Shown here one piece after another: positions 25,279 through 32,469 of a stretch of 64,000 bases of DNA (its first letter is position 1; every line of letters starts with the position of its first letter). Both the position numbers and the translations under genes were made by a program. Location of the stretch: the NCBI RefSeq assembly GCF_003843875.1, contig NZ_RKRF01000012.1:62001-126000 (forward strand), read 5' to 3'. Under the pieces are notes generated by a model. It ran no database searches and was not told the DNA's origin. It was given only the letters and a program-made list of their open reading frames with translations. The DNA is from Aquisalibacillus elongatus. GTDB taxonomy: Bacteria; Bacillota; Bacilli; Bacillales; Alkalibacillaceae.

Positions 25279-25316
25279 AAGAGCCTTCAATATAATGATT
25301 GAAGGCTCTTAGTTTA
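25279..25316 (-). terminator. Hairpin between des and desK
   Basis: Perfect 13-bp stem AAGAGCCTTCAAT / ATTGAAGGCTCTT with a 6-base loop; on the minus strand it is followed by TCTTTGCT, a weak T tract. It probably reduces readthrough from des into desKR, keeping the kinase pair low relative to the enzyme. Confidence 0.75.
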
Positions 25317-26357
25317 TTAAATTGATTCTTTTTCCTTAAAGTTGACTTTTTGTTTAGACTCTTGAAGTAACGGTTTTACCTCTCTGAAGCTCACAAATTT
25401 CTTATGATCTTCATCGAATAAACGGAACCGTATCGACTTCAGACTCGTTTTAACTGTAATCGTCGTCGCATCTTGTAGTTCCGGTGTCGATTCATGGACA
25501 TTTTCTAGGTAATAGTTTGGTACTTTTGGACTTAAATGGTGCACATGGTGATAACCGATATTACCCGTAATCCACTGAAGCACTCTTGGTAATTTGTAAT
25601 AAGAACTTCCATCAATCGCGGCTTTTACATAATCCCACTGTTCTTCGTCTTCAAAGTAGGAGTCTTCAAACTGGTGTTGAACATAGAAAAGCCAGATGCC
25701 AAGCATACCTGATACAAACATGACCGGAAGTTGAATCATTAAGAAACTTTGCCAACCTACTAGGGCGATTAGAGCTCCCCATAGTACGACAATAGCTACA
25801 TTGGTAAAGTACGTGTTTTTAATTTCTTTCGATTTAGCGTCTTTACGGTTCTTACGGTTACTGATTAGTAACATATGAATTGGACCTAATACAAACATCA
25901 CAAATGGATTACGGTACAAACGATACTGCAAACGCTCCATTTTAGAAGCTTTCACATACTCGTTAACCGTCATAATCCAAACATCACCCGTTCCTCGTTT
26001 GTCGAGATTACTACTCGTCGCATGGTGAATCGAGTGCTCGCGCTTCCATTTTTCATAAGGAAACATGGTTATAATCCCTGTTATGGTTCCAACAATATGA
26101 TTGATTTTTCGGTTTTTCAAGAATGAACCATGACAACAATCATGGAAAATAATAAACGTTCTTACGACAAAACCTGCCGCAATAATTGAACAGGCTAACG
26201 ATAGCCAAACGGATACGGAAAGCGAAGCATATGCTAAATACCAAAATAGAAATAGCGGTGGAATCGTATTTACCATCTGCCAAACACTTGCCTTCGTGTC
26301 TGATTGCTCAAATCTTTTTATGTGTTGTTTTAACTGCGCTAACTTTGTATGACCCAT
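25317..26357 (-). CDS. des: Membrane acyl-lipid desaturase Des
   Basis: A 346-residue integral membrane desaturase with the three di-iron histidine boxes HDCCHG (near residue 72), HSIHH (near 108) and HHVHH (near 275), and four membrane segments grouped in two pairs. It introduces a double bond into acyl chains of existing phospholipids, restoring fluidity in the cold (the B. subtilis enzyme is a delta-5 desaturase). RBS AAGGAGG is upstream of the ATG. Promoter candidates are TTACTG (26437-26442) and TTATAG (26415-26420) on the minus strand, with DesR-type boxes just upstream. It is the first gene of des-desK-desR. Confidence 0.93.
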   Translation of the reverse strand: MGHTKLAQLKQHIKRFEQSDTKASVWQMVNTIPPLFLFWYLAYASLSVSVWLSLACSIIAAGFVVRTFIIFHDCCHGSFLKNRKINHIVGTITGIITMFPYEKWKREHSIHHATSSNLDKRGTGDVWIMTVNEYVKASKMERLQYRLYRNPFVMFVLGPIHMLLISNRKNRKDAKSKEIKNTYFTNVAIVVLWGALIALVGWQSFLMIQLPVMFVSGMLGIWLFYVQHQFEDSYFEDEEQWDYVKAAIDGSSYYKLPRVLQWITGNIGYHHVHHLSPKVPNYYLENVHESTPELQDATTITVKTSLKSIRFRLFDEDHKKFVSFREVKPLLQESKQKVNFKEKESI

Positions 26358-26414
26358 AGTCGCCTCCTTGAAACCTAACTTTAGTATCTAGTCCTAATTT
26401 TAATGAGATTCACG

Positions 26415-26495
26415 CTATAACAGTAGTCATGAACGTCAGTAATTTTAATTAACATTTGTCATATTGACACCCGCGGGTGAATAATAGTCATATTG
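26415..26495 (-). promoter_or_regulatory. des promoter with candidate DesR boxes
   Basis: Minus-strand -35 TTACTG (26437-26442) and -10 TTATAG (26415-26420), spacer 16. Immediately upstream lie an inverted repeat TGTCA-tat-TGACA (26457-26469), a perfect 12-base palindrome CACCCGCGGGTG (26468-26479) and a second half-match AGTCATATTG (26486-26495). The boxes fall near -50 to -85, the zone where DesR binds in B. subtilis. A related palindrome ATGACA-tt-TGTCAT lies at 26560-26573. The DesR assignment is inference from position and context. Confidence 0.55.
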
Positions 26496-26576
26496 TTTCA
26501 AGAGAGACGACGAATTATGAGAGTTTTTAATAACTGGTGGCAAAAATCAATTACCGAATATGACATTTGTCATAAA

Positions 26577-26616
26577 ATCATCCCTCAGGTGATCCTGAGG
26601 GGTGATTGTTGGTTTT
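26577..26616 (+). terminator. Hairpin with T run next to the GC-rich array
   Basis: Stem AATCA-TCCCTCAGG / CCTGAGGGGTGATT with a TGAT loop; the plus-strand 3' side has GTTGGTTTTTTC. No plus-strand gene ends here. On the minus strand it would come after the amidase gene and the array, but with a poor T tract. Confidence 0.5.
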
Positions 26617-26618
26617 TT

Positions 26619-26974
26619 CAGCGGGGCTGTTTACTTTTTTAGCGGGTATGTTTGCTTCTCCACCGGGCCTGTTTCGCGCTCCAGCGGGTACGTTTGCTTC
26701 TCCACCGGGCCTGTTTCGCGCTCCAGCGGGTACGTTTGCTCCTCCACCGGGCCTGTTTCGCGCTCCAGCGGGTACGTTTGCTCCTCCACCTGGCCTGTTT
26801 CTCGCCCAGCGGGTACGTTCGCTTCTCCACCGGGTCTGTTTCTCGCTCCAGCGAGTACGTTTGCTTCTCCACCGGGTCTGTTTCTCGCTCCAGCGAGTAC
26901 GTTTGCTTCTCCACCGGGTCTGTTTCTCGCTCCAGCGGGTGAGTTCACCTCTCCAGCGGGTATTTTTGCCCTCA
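26619..26974. repeat. GC-rich tandem array, 17 units of 21 bp in a 42-bp dimer
   Basis: Units start at 26619 and every 21 bases after, except one 20-base unit at 26787. Two unit types alternate: CAGCGGGTACGTTTGCTTCT-C and CACCGGGCCTGTTTCGCGCT-C, so the longer period is about 42. Similarity between units is high, more so than in the other arrays. Because 21 is divisible by 3, long open frames appear in several frames on both strands; the 1-base deletion at 26787 shifts them without harm, so I regard the array as non-coding. It ends 6 bases before the amidase stop codon. Confidence 0.85.
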
Positions 26975-26980
26975 TCTCAC

Positions 26981-28417
26981 CTAAAACATAGGCGATACTC
27001 GTTTAAATGAGGCTTGTTCATAGCCAAACGCTACTTCAATTAACGTAGGTTCTGAAAAAGCCGTCCCTGTAAAAGTTATTCCTACAGGCTCACCTTTTTC
27101 TGTAAGTCCTGCCGTAACCGTAATTGATGGATAACCTGCCTTGGCAGGAATCGCCGCACCAATATTATTCGGGAACACAATTGCATCTAATTGATGTTCT
27201 TCAAGTGTATAATCAATTCCCTGCTCTTTTGAATAATATTGATCATCCAATAATTCCTTCAAATAATCAGGATCAGTTAATAATCCTGACGTTTTCTCCG
27301 CTTCTAAAAACCATTTTTGGCCATAAGGAAGCATGTCTTCATCGTATTTATTATTAAATTCAATAACATCAGCCATCGAGCGGACCGGCACATCATCCGA
27401 CACTGACCTTAAATACGCATTCAAGCTATTTTTAAATTCATAAACCATCACGCCTAAGCCCCAATTACGTTTGTTAGAAGGAATCGTCACATCAAGCACT
27501 TCTGCCCCCTGCTCTTCTAAAACTTGAATTGCCTCATCCATAAGCTGTCGCTTCTCTTCATCGATAGCATCAAAATAATCTTCCCGAGCAATACCAATTC
27601 GCTTACCTTTCAAACCTTTTTTATTTAAATACTGACTGAAGTTTTGTCTAAAAAATTGACGCCCTTTACTCGTCGCTGCATCAGCCGCGTCTTCACCAAC
27701 CATTGCTTGAAAAACATAAACAGCATCCGCAACTGTTTTCGCCAGTGGTCCTGCCGTATCTTGTGTGTGTGAAATAGGAATCACACCACTTCGACTAATG
27801 GCGCCAACAGTCGGTTTGATCCCAACTAATGCATGCTGGCTAGCTGGACTTAAAATCGAACCAGACGTCTCAGATCCAACAGATACCGTCGCAAAATTGG
27901 CTGCCACAGCTGCTCCTGGACCAGAGCTTGAGCCACCTGTATCAATTTCACCTGGACCATAAGGATTCAGGACTTGTCCACCTCTTGAACTATAACCATT
28001 CGGCATCCCTTCCGTCATGAAGTTCGCCCATTCGGTCAAATTCGCTTTGCCTAAAATCACAGCACCCGCTTCACGTAATTGTTTCACTAAAAACGCGTCA
28101 TGCTTAGCAACATGGTCCTTCAGCGCGAGTGACCCCGCTGTTGTGTGCGTTTTATCACCTGTATCGATATTATCCTTTAAAACAATCGGGATTCCATGAA
28201 GTGGCCCACGTGCCCCTTTTTCCATGCGCTCCTGGTCTAATGTTTCCGCAATAAATATAGCATCCGGATTAACCTCCGCAACCGAGTTAATTTTTGGGCC
28301 ATCCTGATCATAATTGGCAATCCTATCTAAATAAGTGAGCACTAACTCACGAGACGTTAACTCCCCATCTTGCATTCTCTTTTGAATCACATCTATTGGT
28401 TCATTTAAAAAATCCAT
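26981..28417 (-). CDS. Amidase signature family enzyme
   Basis: A 478-residue amidase with the Ser-cis-Ser-Lys triad region: Lys in GIPIVLKDNIDT (near residue 81), TGGSSSGPGAAVA (near 160) and GSETSGSILSPAS (near 178) that carries the nucleophile Ser. The family hydrolyses amides and includes GatA, but without gatB/gatC neighbours this is most likely a stand-alone amidase of unknown substrate. Length is normal. No signal peptide. It is divergent from the formamidase-like gene across 90 bases, an arrangement that may link two amide-hydrolysing activities. The GC-rich array begins right after its stop. Confidence 0.85.
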   Translation of the reverse strand: MDFLNEPIDVIQKRMQDGELTSRELVLTYLDRIANYDQDGPKINSVAEVNPDAIFIAETLDQERMEKGARGPLHGIPIVLKDNIDTGDKTHTTAGSLALKDHVAKHDAFLVKQLREAGAVILGKANLTEWANFMTEGMPNGYSSRGGQVLNPYGPGEIDTGGSSSGPGAAVAANFATVSVGSETSGSILSPASQHALVGIKPTVGAISRSGVIPISHTQDTAGPLAKTVADAVYVFQAMVGEDAADAATSKGRQFFRQNFSQYLNKKGLKGKRIGIAREDYFDAIDEEKRQLMDEAIQVLEEQGAEVLDVTIPSNKRNWGLGVMVYEFKNSLNAYLRSVSDDVPVRSMADVIEFNNKYDEDMLPYGQKWFLEAEKTSGLLTDPDYLKELLDDQYYSKEQGIDYTLEEHQLDAIVFPNNIGAAIPAKAGYPSITVTAGLTEKGEPVGITFTGTAFSEPTLIEVAFGYEQASFKRVSPMF

Positions 28418-28507
28418 TTGTCTCCCCCAATTTTTTGATTATTTTAATTTATTTTGCCATAATGAACTGTGCTGTACAATGATAATACATTAAAGGAGAC
28501 GGTTAAC

Positions 28508-29443
28508 ATGATCCATCAACTTGAATTAAAAACAGAGAACTTACACCGTTCATTCGACCATTCTTATACTCCCATACTAACTGTTAACTCAGGTGATACA
28601 GTTCAATTAACAACACCGGATATTCAGTGGGGTTACTCAAAGTCTAAAGATGAACCAAAAATTCAATTAGACTCAAGAGAACAAGAAGACGTCAAAGGGC
28701 ACCCGATCATTGGTCCGATTGAAATCAAAGGGGCAAAACCTGGTATGGTACTTGAGGTTCGAACCAATAACCTTATGCCAGGTTGGTATGGAACAAATTG
28801 GGCAGGCGGCACGAGCGCTTGGCAAAATGAGAAACTGAACCTAACAAATGAAGAGAAAATTCAGTTGGACTGGGAATTAGACGCCAAAACCATGACAGGG
28901 ACTACAAAAGTTGGTAACCGCGAATTACATGTCGGACTCAACCCATTTATGGGATTAATGGGCGTTGCTCCTGCAGAGCCTGGATTACATACGACACCTC
29001 CACCTAGGCGCGTGGGAGGAAATATTGACTGTAAAGAGCTCAGTCGAGGTAGTAGCCTCTTTTTGCCGATTGAAGTCGACGGTGGTTTATTTTCAATAGG
29101 AGATGGACATGCCGCACAAGGTGATGGCGAAGTATCGGGAACGGCCATCGAAGCACCAATGGACTTAGTTGATATCACACTCACATTACATGAAGACCTA
29201 ACCTTAAACATGCCACGTGCTTGGACGCCAGCAGGATGGGTGACATTCGGATTTGATGAAGATTTAAATGAAGCAACATCCACTGCCTTAGATGAAATGG
29301 TACAGTTTATTCAATGGCTCTATGATGTTAAGAAAACAGAAGCTACAGCTCTAGCAAGCACCGTTGTAGACTTGAGGGTTACGCAAGTTGTAAATGGTGT
29401 CAAAGGAGCACATGCCGTTTTGCCACATGGGGCTATTAGATGA
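28508..29443 (+). CDS. Acetamidase/formamidase family protein
   Basis: A 311-residue protein of the FmdA_AmdA family: VNSGDTVQLTTPDIQWG near the start, GHPIIGPIEIKGAKPGMVLEV, MGVAPAEPG, IDCKELSRGSSLFLPIEV and the GDGHAAQGDGEVSGTAIE metal-site region. Such enzymes hydrolyse formamide or acetamide to ammonia and acid. The ATG at 28508 is 8 bases after AAAGGAGA and gives the standard N-terminus; a longer frame upstream has no RBS. It is divergent from the amidase gene. A B-type 21-bp array begins 12 bases after the stop. Confidence 0.88.
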   Translation: MIHQLELKTENLHRSFDHSYTPILTVNSGDTVQLTTPDIQWGYSKSKDEPKIQLDSREQEDVKGHPIIGPIEIKGAKPGMVLEVRTNNLMPGWYGTNWAGGTSAWQNEKLNLTNEEKIQLDWELDAKTMTGTTKVGNRELHVGLNPFMGLMGVAPAEPGLHTTPPPRRVGGNIDCKELSRGSSLFLPIEVDGGLFSIGDGHAAQGDGEVSGTAIEAPMDLVDITLTLHEDLTLNMPRAWTPAGWVTFGFDEDLNEATSTALDEMVQFIQWLYDVKKTEATALASTVVDLRVTQVVNGVKGAHAVLPHGAIR

Positions 29444-29454
29444 GAAATTAAAAA

Positions 29455-29589
29455 TAGAGAATAAATTTGTAATATTAGAGAATAAATTACCGAATTTAGA
29501 TAATAAACTATCAAAATAGAGAATAAAATGCGAAAAATAGAGAATAAATTTAAAGATTAGATAATAAACATATTCATTTAGATAATAAA
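29455..29589. repeat. 20-21-bp array, word TAGAgAATAAA, seven units
   Basis: TAGA(G/T)AATAAA begins at 29455, 29476, 29497, 29517, 29538, 29558 and 29579, a step of 20 or 21. Spacers of about 10 bases are AT-rich and unconserved. It fills the space between the formamidase stop and the terminator of the convergent M14 peptidase. The word GAGAATAAA also appears in the array at 36079-36246. Confidence 0.85.
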
Positions 29590-29624
29590 ATCCATCCCGA
29601 AAGTTTCCTTTCAGGATGGATTTT
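29587..29624. terminator. Bidirectional Rho-independent terminator
   Basis: 11-bp stem AAAATCCATCC / GGATGGATTTT extended inward by CGAAAG / CTTTC, T-rich on both strands. It serves the formamidase (+, after the array) and the M14 peptidase (-). Confidence 0.88.
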
Positions 29625-29629
29625 ATATA

Positions 29630-30823
29630 TTACCGTTCAGTTGCTGGGATTTCGTCGTATACACTAGGATCAATGTCGTAAACTGATTCATCTGCTACAC
29701 TTTCAACAATACCAAATAAACCAGTTTCTACTGCTTTAACTAACTGCCCTTTCTTCTTTTGTCCGAAACTTTGTGTTTGTCCAGTTACCTCAAACAGAAC
29801 CGAGCCACTACCATTCAATGCGAATGCACCTAATGCTGTCCCTGGTAAATCTAGACCTTGTGGGTATAGGGAAATATGATTAAATGTAGAGTTCCCGACA
29901 TCCTGTAACGCATCATAGGCTGCCACGTTTAACTGTTTAGCAAAATCTCCATTATAAACATCTGCATATTCGCTATACTTTGCTCCCTCTTCAGTATTCG
30001 GATCTGGGACAAATTCGCCAGATAAAGATAGCGTGACTTCATCATCAGTCCCTTCTACCACATATTGCCCTTGATGGTGAAGGTCAACAAACACATCAAC
30101 ATTTCCGTATTCATCTTGTGTTTCTTTATATACGTCTCTTACTGTTTGTGCTTCTGGAGTGATAAACCAACCTGGGCTAGCTGAATTCCCTGGAAAATCC
30201 TCTGGTTGAGGTTCATAATCTAAATCTGGATTAAAGTCACGATTTACATCAAAACCTGGATTTGACTTGTAATCCCAGTAATCATTTACATAAGTATAGT
30301 AATTCCAAGAAGGTGAAGCCTCTTCTAATTGCGGAAAGTCTTCAACCACTTCACTCCATGTCATTTCATTTCCTCTTCGATTAGCTTCTGAAGCATCAGG
30401 ATTCATCATTGGCATAGCAATGATCGTAAGTTCCTCACGAAGCTCTTTATATTTAGGCGAATTATTCTTCGCGAGCTGCTGAAGCATATTCACTAACGCA
30501 ACAGTCCCTGTTTTTTCATTACCGTGAATTTCGCTCTGAATCATCACCACTTTGTCTCCATGACCTACTTTTGCTTTATAAATCTCCAAACCTTGGTTCG
30601 AATAACCAGCAACATCAAGTTCTAAATTCCCTTGACTATTTTTCTCAATCTGCTGAAGTTTTTGTGTTAATTCATCGTGATCAACGAAACCAGATACAGA
30701 ATAGTTCTGTTCTTCAGGTGTTCCTGGTGACATATTTGCAGAAACAGCGGAAGGTAACAATAAACTAGCTCCTACCAACACAGAACTACAAAATAATACA
30801 AATGATTTTCGTTTTTTCACCAT
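29630..30823 (-). CDS. Secreted M14-family zinc carboxypeptidase
   Basis: A 397-residue exported peptidase: signal peptide at about residues 1-29 (AVSA-NM), then an M14 domain with zinc ligands in IHGNEKTG (HxxE) and VDLHHQG, an Asn/Arg pair in FDVNRDFNPD for substrate carboxylate binding, and the catalytic Glu likely in VLFEVTGQ near residue 340. The mature protein is strongly acidic, fitting a saline habitat. Members remove C-terminal residues from peptides outside the cell. It is monocistronic, with its own start region and a shared terminator with the formamidase gene. Confidence 0.88.
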   Translation of the reverse strand: MVKKRKSFVLFCSSVLVGASLLLPSAVSANMSPGTPEEQNYSVSGFVDHDELTQKLQQIEKNSQGNLELDVAGYSNQGLEIYKAKVGHGDKVVMIQSEIHGNEKTGTVALVNMLQQLAKNNSPKYKELREELTIIAMPMMNPDASEANRRGNEMTWSEVVEDFPQLEEASPSWNYYTYVNDYWDYKSNPGFDVNRDFNPDLDYEPQPEDFPGNSASPGWFITPEAQTVRDVYKETQDEYGNVDVFVDLHHQGQYVVEGTDDEVTLSLSGEFVPDPNTEEGAKYSEYADVYNGDFAKQLNVAAYDALQDVGNSTFNHISLYPQGLDLPGTALGAFALNGSGSVLFEVTGQTQSFGQKKKGQLVKAVETGLFGIVESVADESVYDIDPSVYDEIPATER

Positions 30824-31005
30824 AAAATCCCTCCTAAAAATTTTGTGCTAACTGATTTCTGATATTAATCGTTCAATTCCTTCAAAATTTCGAATATTGA
30901 AACATTAGACCGATATAAATAAGAAATTTGTATTATTTTGTTAAAATTCCGACTAATCTGTTCGACTTATGTTATATTAAATAAAAATAATAGGAGGGTT
31001 AACTA

Positions 31006-31536
31006 TTGAACTTAAATCTATCAACCGAAAGACTACACCTCAGACCTTTCAACCCATCTGATGCACCTCGAGTTCAAATCCTAGCAAATGACCCTAGAAT
31101 AGCTGAAACAACATTAAATATCCCCTATCCGTATTCACTAGATGATGCTAAAAGCTGGATTGATCGGCATTCAACTTTTATTGAAAATGGTGAGATTTAT
31201 CCCTTCGCCATTGTAATACGCGATACTAATGAATTTGTTGGAGCAATCTCAATTAGGCCAGAATACCGCCATAAGCGAGGAGAAATCGCTTATTGGATAG
31301 GTCAAAAATTTTGGAACAAAGGCTATATGACTGAGGCAGCTGAAAGAGTGGTTCAATTCGGTTTTGAAACGCTAGAATTACATAAAATCTGGGGGATGTC
31401 ATTAACTTTTAATCCCGCTTCTGGAAAAGTCTTAACTAAAGTTGGGATGACAAAAGAAGGTACACTAAGAGAGCATTTTTACAAAGACGGAAAGTTTTTA
31501 AATGTGGACATGTTTGGCATGTCAAAATCGGAGTGA
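31006..31536 (+). CDS. GNAT family N-acetyltransferase (RimJ/RimL-like)
   Basis: A 176-residue acetyltransferase: STERLHLRPFNPSDA opening, acetyl-CoA loop AYWIGQKFWNKGYMTEAA, and NPASGKVLTKVGMTKEG. It starts with TTG, 7-8 bases after GGAGGG; no better start exists. It is followed 5 bases later by a DinB-family gene, probably as one transcript. Substrate unknown. It is the third RimJ/RimL-like gene of the window, but clearly divergent from the other two. Confidence 0.85.
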   Translation: MNLNLSTERLHLRPFNPSDAPRVQILANDPRIAETTLNIPYPYSLDDAKSWIDRHSTFIENGEIYPFAIVIRDTNEFVGAISIRPEYRHKRGEIAYWIGQKFWNKGYMTEAAERVVQFGFETLELHKIWGMSLTFNPASGKVLTKVGMTKEGTLREHFYKDGKFLNVDMFGMSKSE

Positions 31537-31541
31537 TTTTA

Positions 31542-32021
31542 ATGACTTATATTGAAACATTATTTCTCTATAATTGGACAATACGTGATCGTTGGATCGA
31601 TTGGTGTCGTGATATCAGTCGAGATGAGCTAATCAAAGAAAGAGTTGGAGGACATAAAGGATTTTTACAGACGATGTTTCATGTTATTGATGTGGAACAA
31701 CGTTGGTTAAGAGGACTAGCTGAAGACACGCCTATTAATTATTCCTATTCTGACTACAAAACACTAGACTCTATCCAAACATTTTCTAATCAAACAAAGC
31801 AACATACACTTGGCTTCGTTCAGGCTGACATTGATCTTAACCAAAAAGTACTTCGCGGAAAAAATAGTAAAGGGGAAGATTTCGCGTATCGTTATGATGA
31901 AGTGCTTCTGCATGTCATTGCTCATGAAACACATCACATGGGCCAATTATCTGTATGGGCTAGAGAATTAGGTAAGGAGCCTGTTTCGGCTAATTTGATA
32001 GGATTGGAACTATTAAAGTAA
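31542..32021 (+). CDS. DinB-like four-helix metalloprotein
   Basis: A 159-residue protein of the DinB/YfiT-like fold. The metal-binding His pattern is present: HVIDVEQRWL near residue 50, then HVIAHETHHMGQLSVW near 130. Family members include bacillithiol-dependent transferases and other metal enzymes; the exact reaction is unknown. The ATG at 31542 has GGAG 8 bases upstream, which overlaps the stop of the GNAT gene; a GTG three codons earlier is less likely. The stop codon lies 1 base from the 3' end of the opposite-strand tRNA-Ala. Confidence 0.82.
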   Translation: MTYIETLFLYNWTIRDRWIDWCRDISRDELIKERVGGHKGFLQTMFHVIDVEQRWLRGLAEDTPINYSYSDYKTLDSIQTFSNQTKQHTLGFVQADIDLNQKVLRGKNSKGEDFAYRYDEVLLHVIAHETHHMGQLSVWARELGKEPVSANLIGLELLK

Positions 32022-32022
32022 A

Positions 32023-32094
32023 TGGAGCATGTCGGACTCGAACCGACGACCTCTTCACTGCCAGTGAAGCGTTCTCCCACTGAACTAATGCCCC
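32023..32094 (-). tRNA. tRNA-Ala (anticodon GGC)
   Basis: 72-nt cloverleaf: acceptor GGGGCAT / ATGCTCC including the G3-U70 pair that identifies alanine tRNA, D-arm TTAGTTCAGTGGGAGAAC, anticodon stem-loop CTTCA-CTGGCAG-TGAAG with anticodon GGC, and T-arm GTCGG-TTCGAGT-CCGAC. Discriminator base A. CCA is not encoded; the DNA reads TTT after it. A matching promoter lies just upstream. Confidence 0.95.
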
Positions 32095-32107
32095 AAATCC
32101 AAAAAGT

Positions 32108-32137
32108 ATTATATCAGAAAATATTATTCATTTTCAA
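32108..32137 (-). promoter_or_regulatory. Promoter of tRNA-Ala
   Basis: Minus strand TTGAAA (32132-32137), 18-base spacer, perfect TATAAT (32108-32113), giving a start about 7 bases before the mature tRNA. The -35 box lies inside the last codons of the zinc-ribbon gene. Confidence 0.75.
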
Positions 32138-32333
32138 TTAGGCGTGCAACGTGATCGCCACATTGTTTGCAAGTCCCTACTAATACGATTCCTTCCTGGT
32201 GATCTTCAATACTATAGTCCACAACAGTAGTGACAGTGCAGTTCACACAAAACACATTATTTAAAAAACGTTGTCGTATACCTTTTGGCAGCTTTCGCCA
32301 TTTTTTCCGTGCGCTTAAGTCCGTTACTGACAT
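32124..32333 (-). CDS. Small zinc-ribbon-like protein, unknown function
   Basis: A 69-residue basic protein with two CxxC pairs: CVNC near residue 30 and CKQC near residue 56, a typical zinc-ribbon spacing. The first 27 residues are basic (SARKKWRKLPKGIRQRF). RBS AAAGGAGG is 6 bases before the ATG. It lies upstream of the tRNA-Ala gene on the same strand; the promoter of the tRNA overlaps its end. Nucleic-acid binding is plausible from charge and ribbon but not shown. Confidence 0.7.
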   Translation of the reverse strand: MSVTDLSARKKWRKLPKGIRQRFLNNVFCVNCTVTTVVDYSIEDHQEGIVLVGTCKQCGDHVARLIENE

Positions 32334-32423
32334 TATTAACCTCCTTTAACCCAACTCATTTTTCATACTTTTTACTTATTCGAAAAATAGTTCTAAATTC
32401 CTCCCTTGGCACAAAAATTAAGG

Positions 32424-32462
32424 CAAAAATTCAGGCACGTAAAAGGAAATATTACGTGCCTG
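32424..32462 (-). terminator. Rho-independent terminator of the MMPL gene
   Basis: 11-bp stem CAGGCACGTAA / TTACGTGCCTG with a 9-base loop, followed on the minus strand by AATTTTTG. It lies 8 bases after the MMPL stop. Confidence 0.85.
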
Positions 32463-32469
32463 AGATAAG

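Noticed and set aside
26517-26640. Small plus-strand frame beginning MRVFNNWWQK in the des upstream region
   Set aside because: No ribosome binding site, and it runs through a hairpin and into the array.
26602-27010. Several long open frames on both strands with peptide repeats such as ERETGPVEKQTYPL or SPPGLFRAPAGTFA
   Set aside because: They are by-products of the 21-bp tandem array; no RBS, frames open in several phases, and a 1-base deletion in unit 26787 shifts the peptide motif.
32405-32436. Short GGCAcAAAAATT repeats before the MMPL terminator
   Set aside because: Only two to three imperfect copies at about 12-base distance, one being part of the terminator stem.
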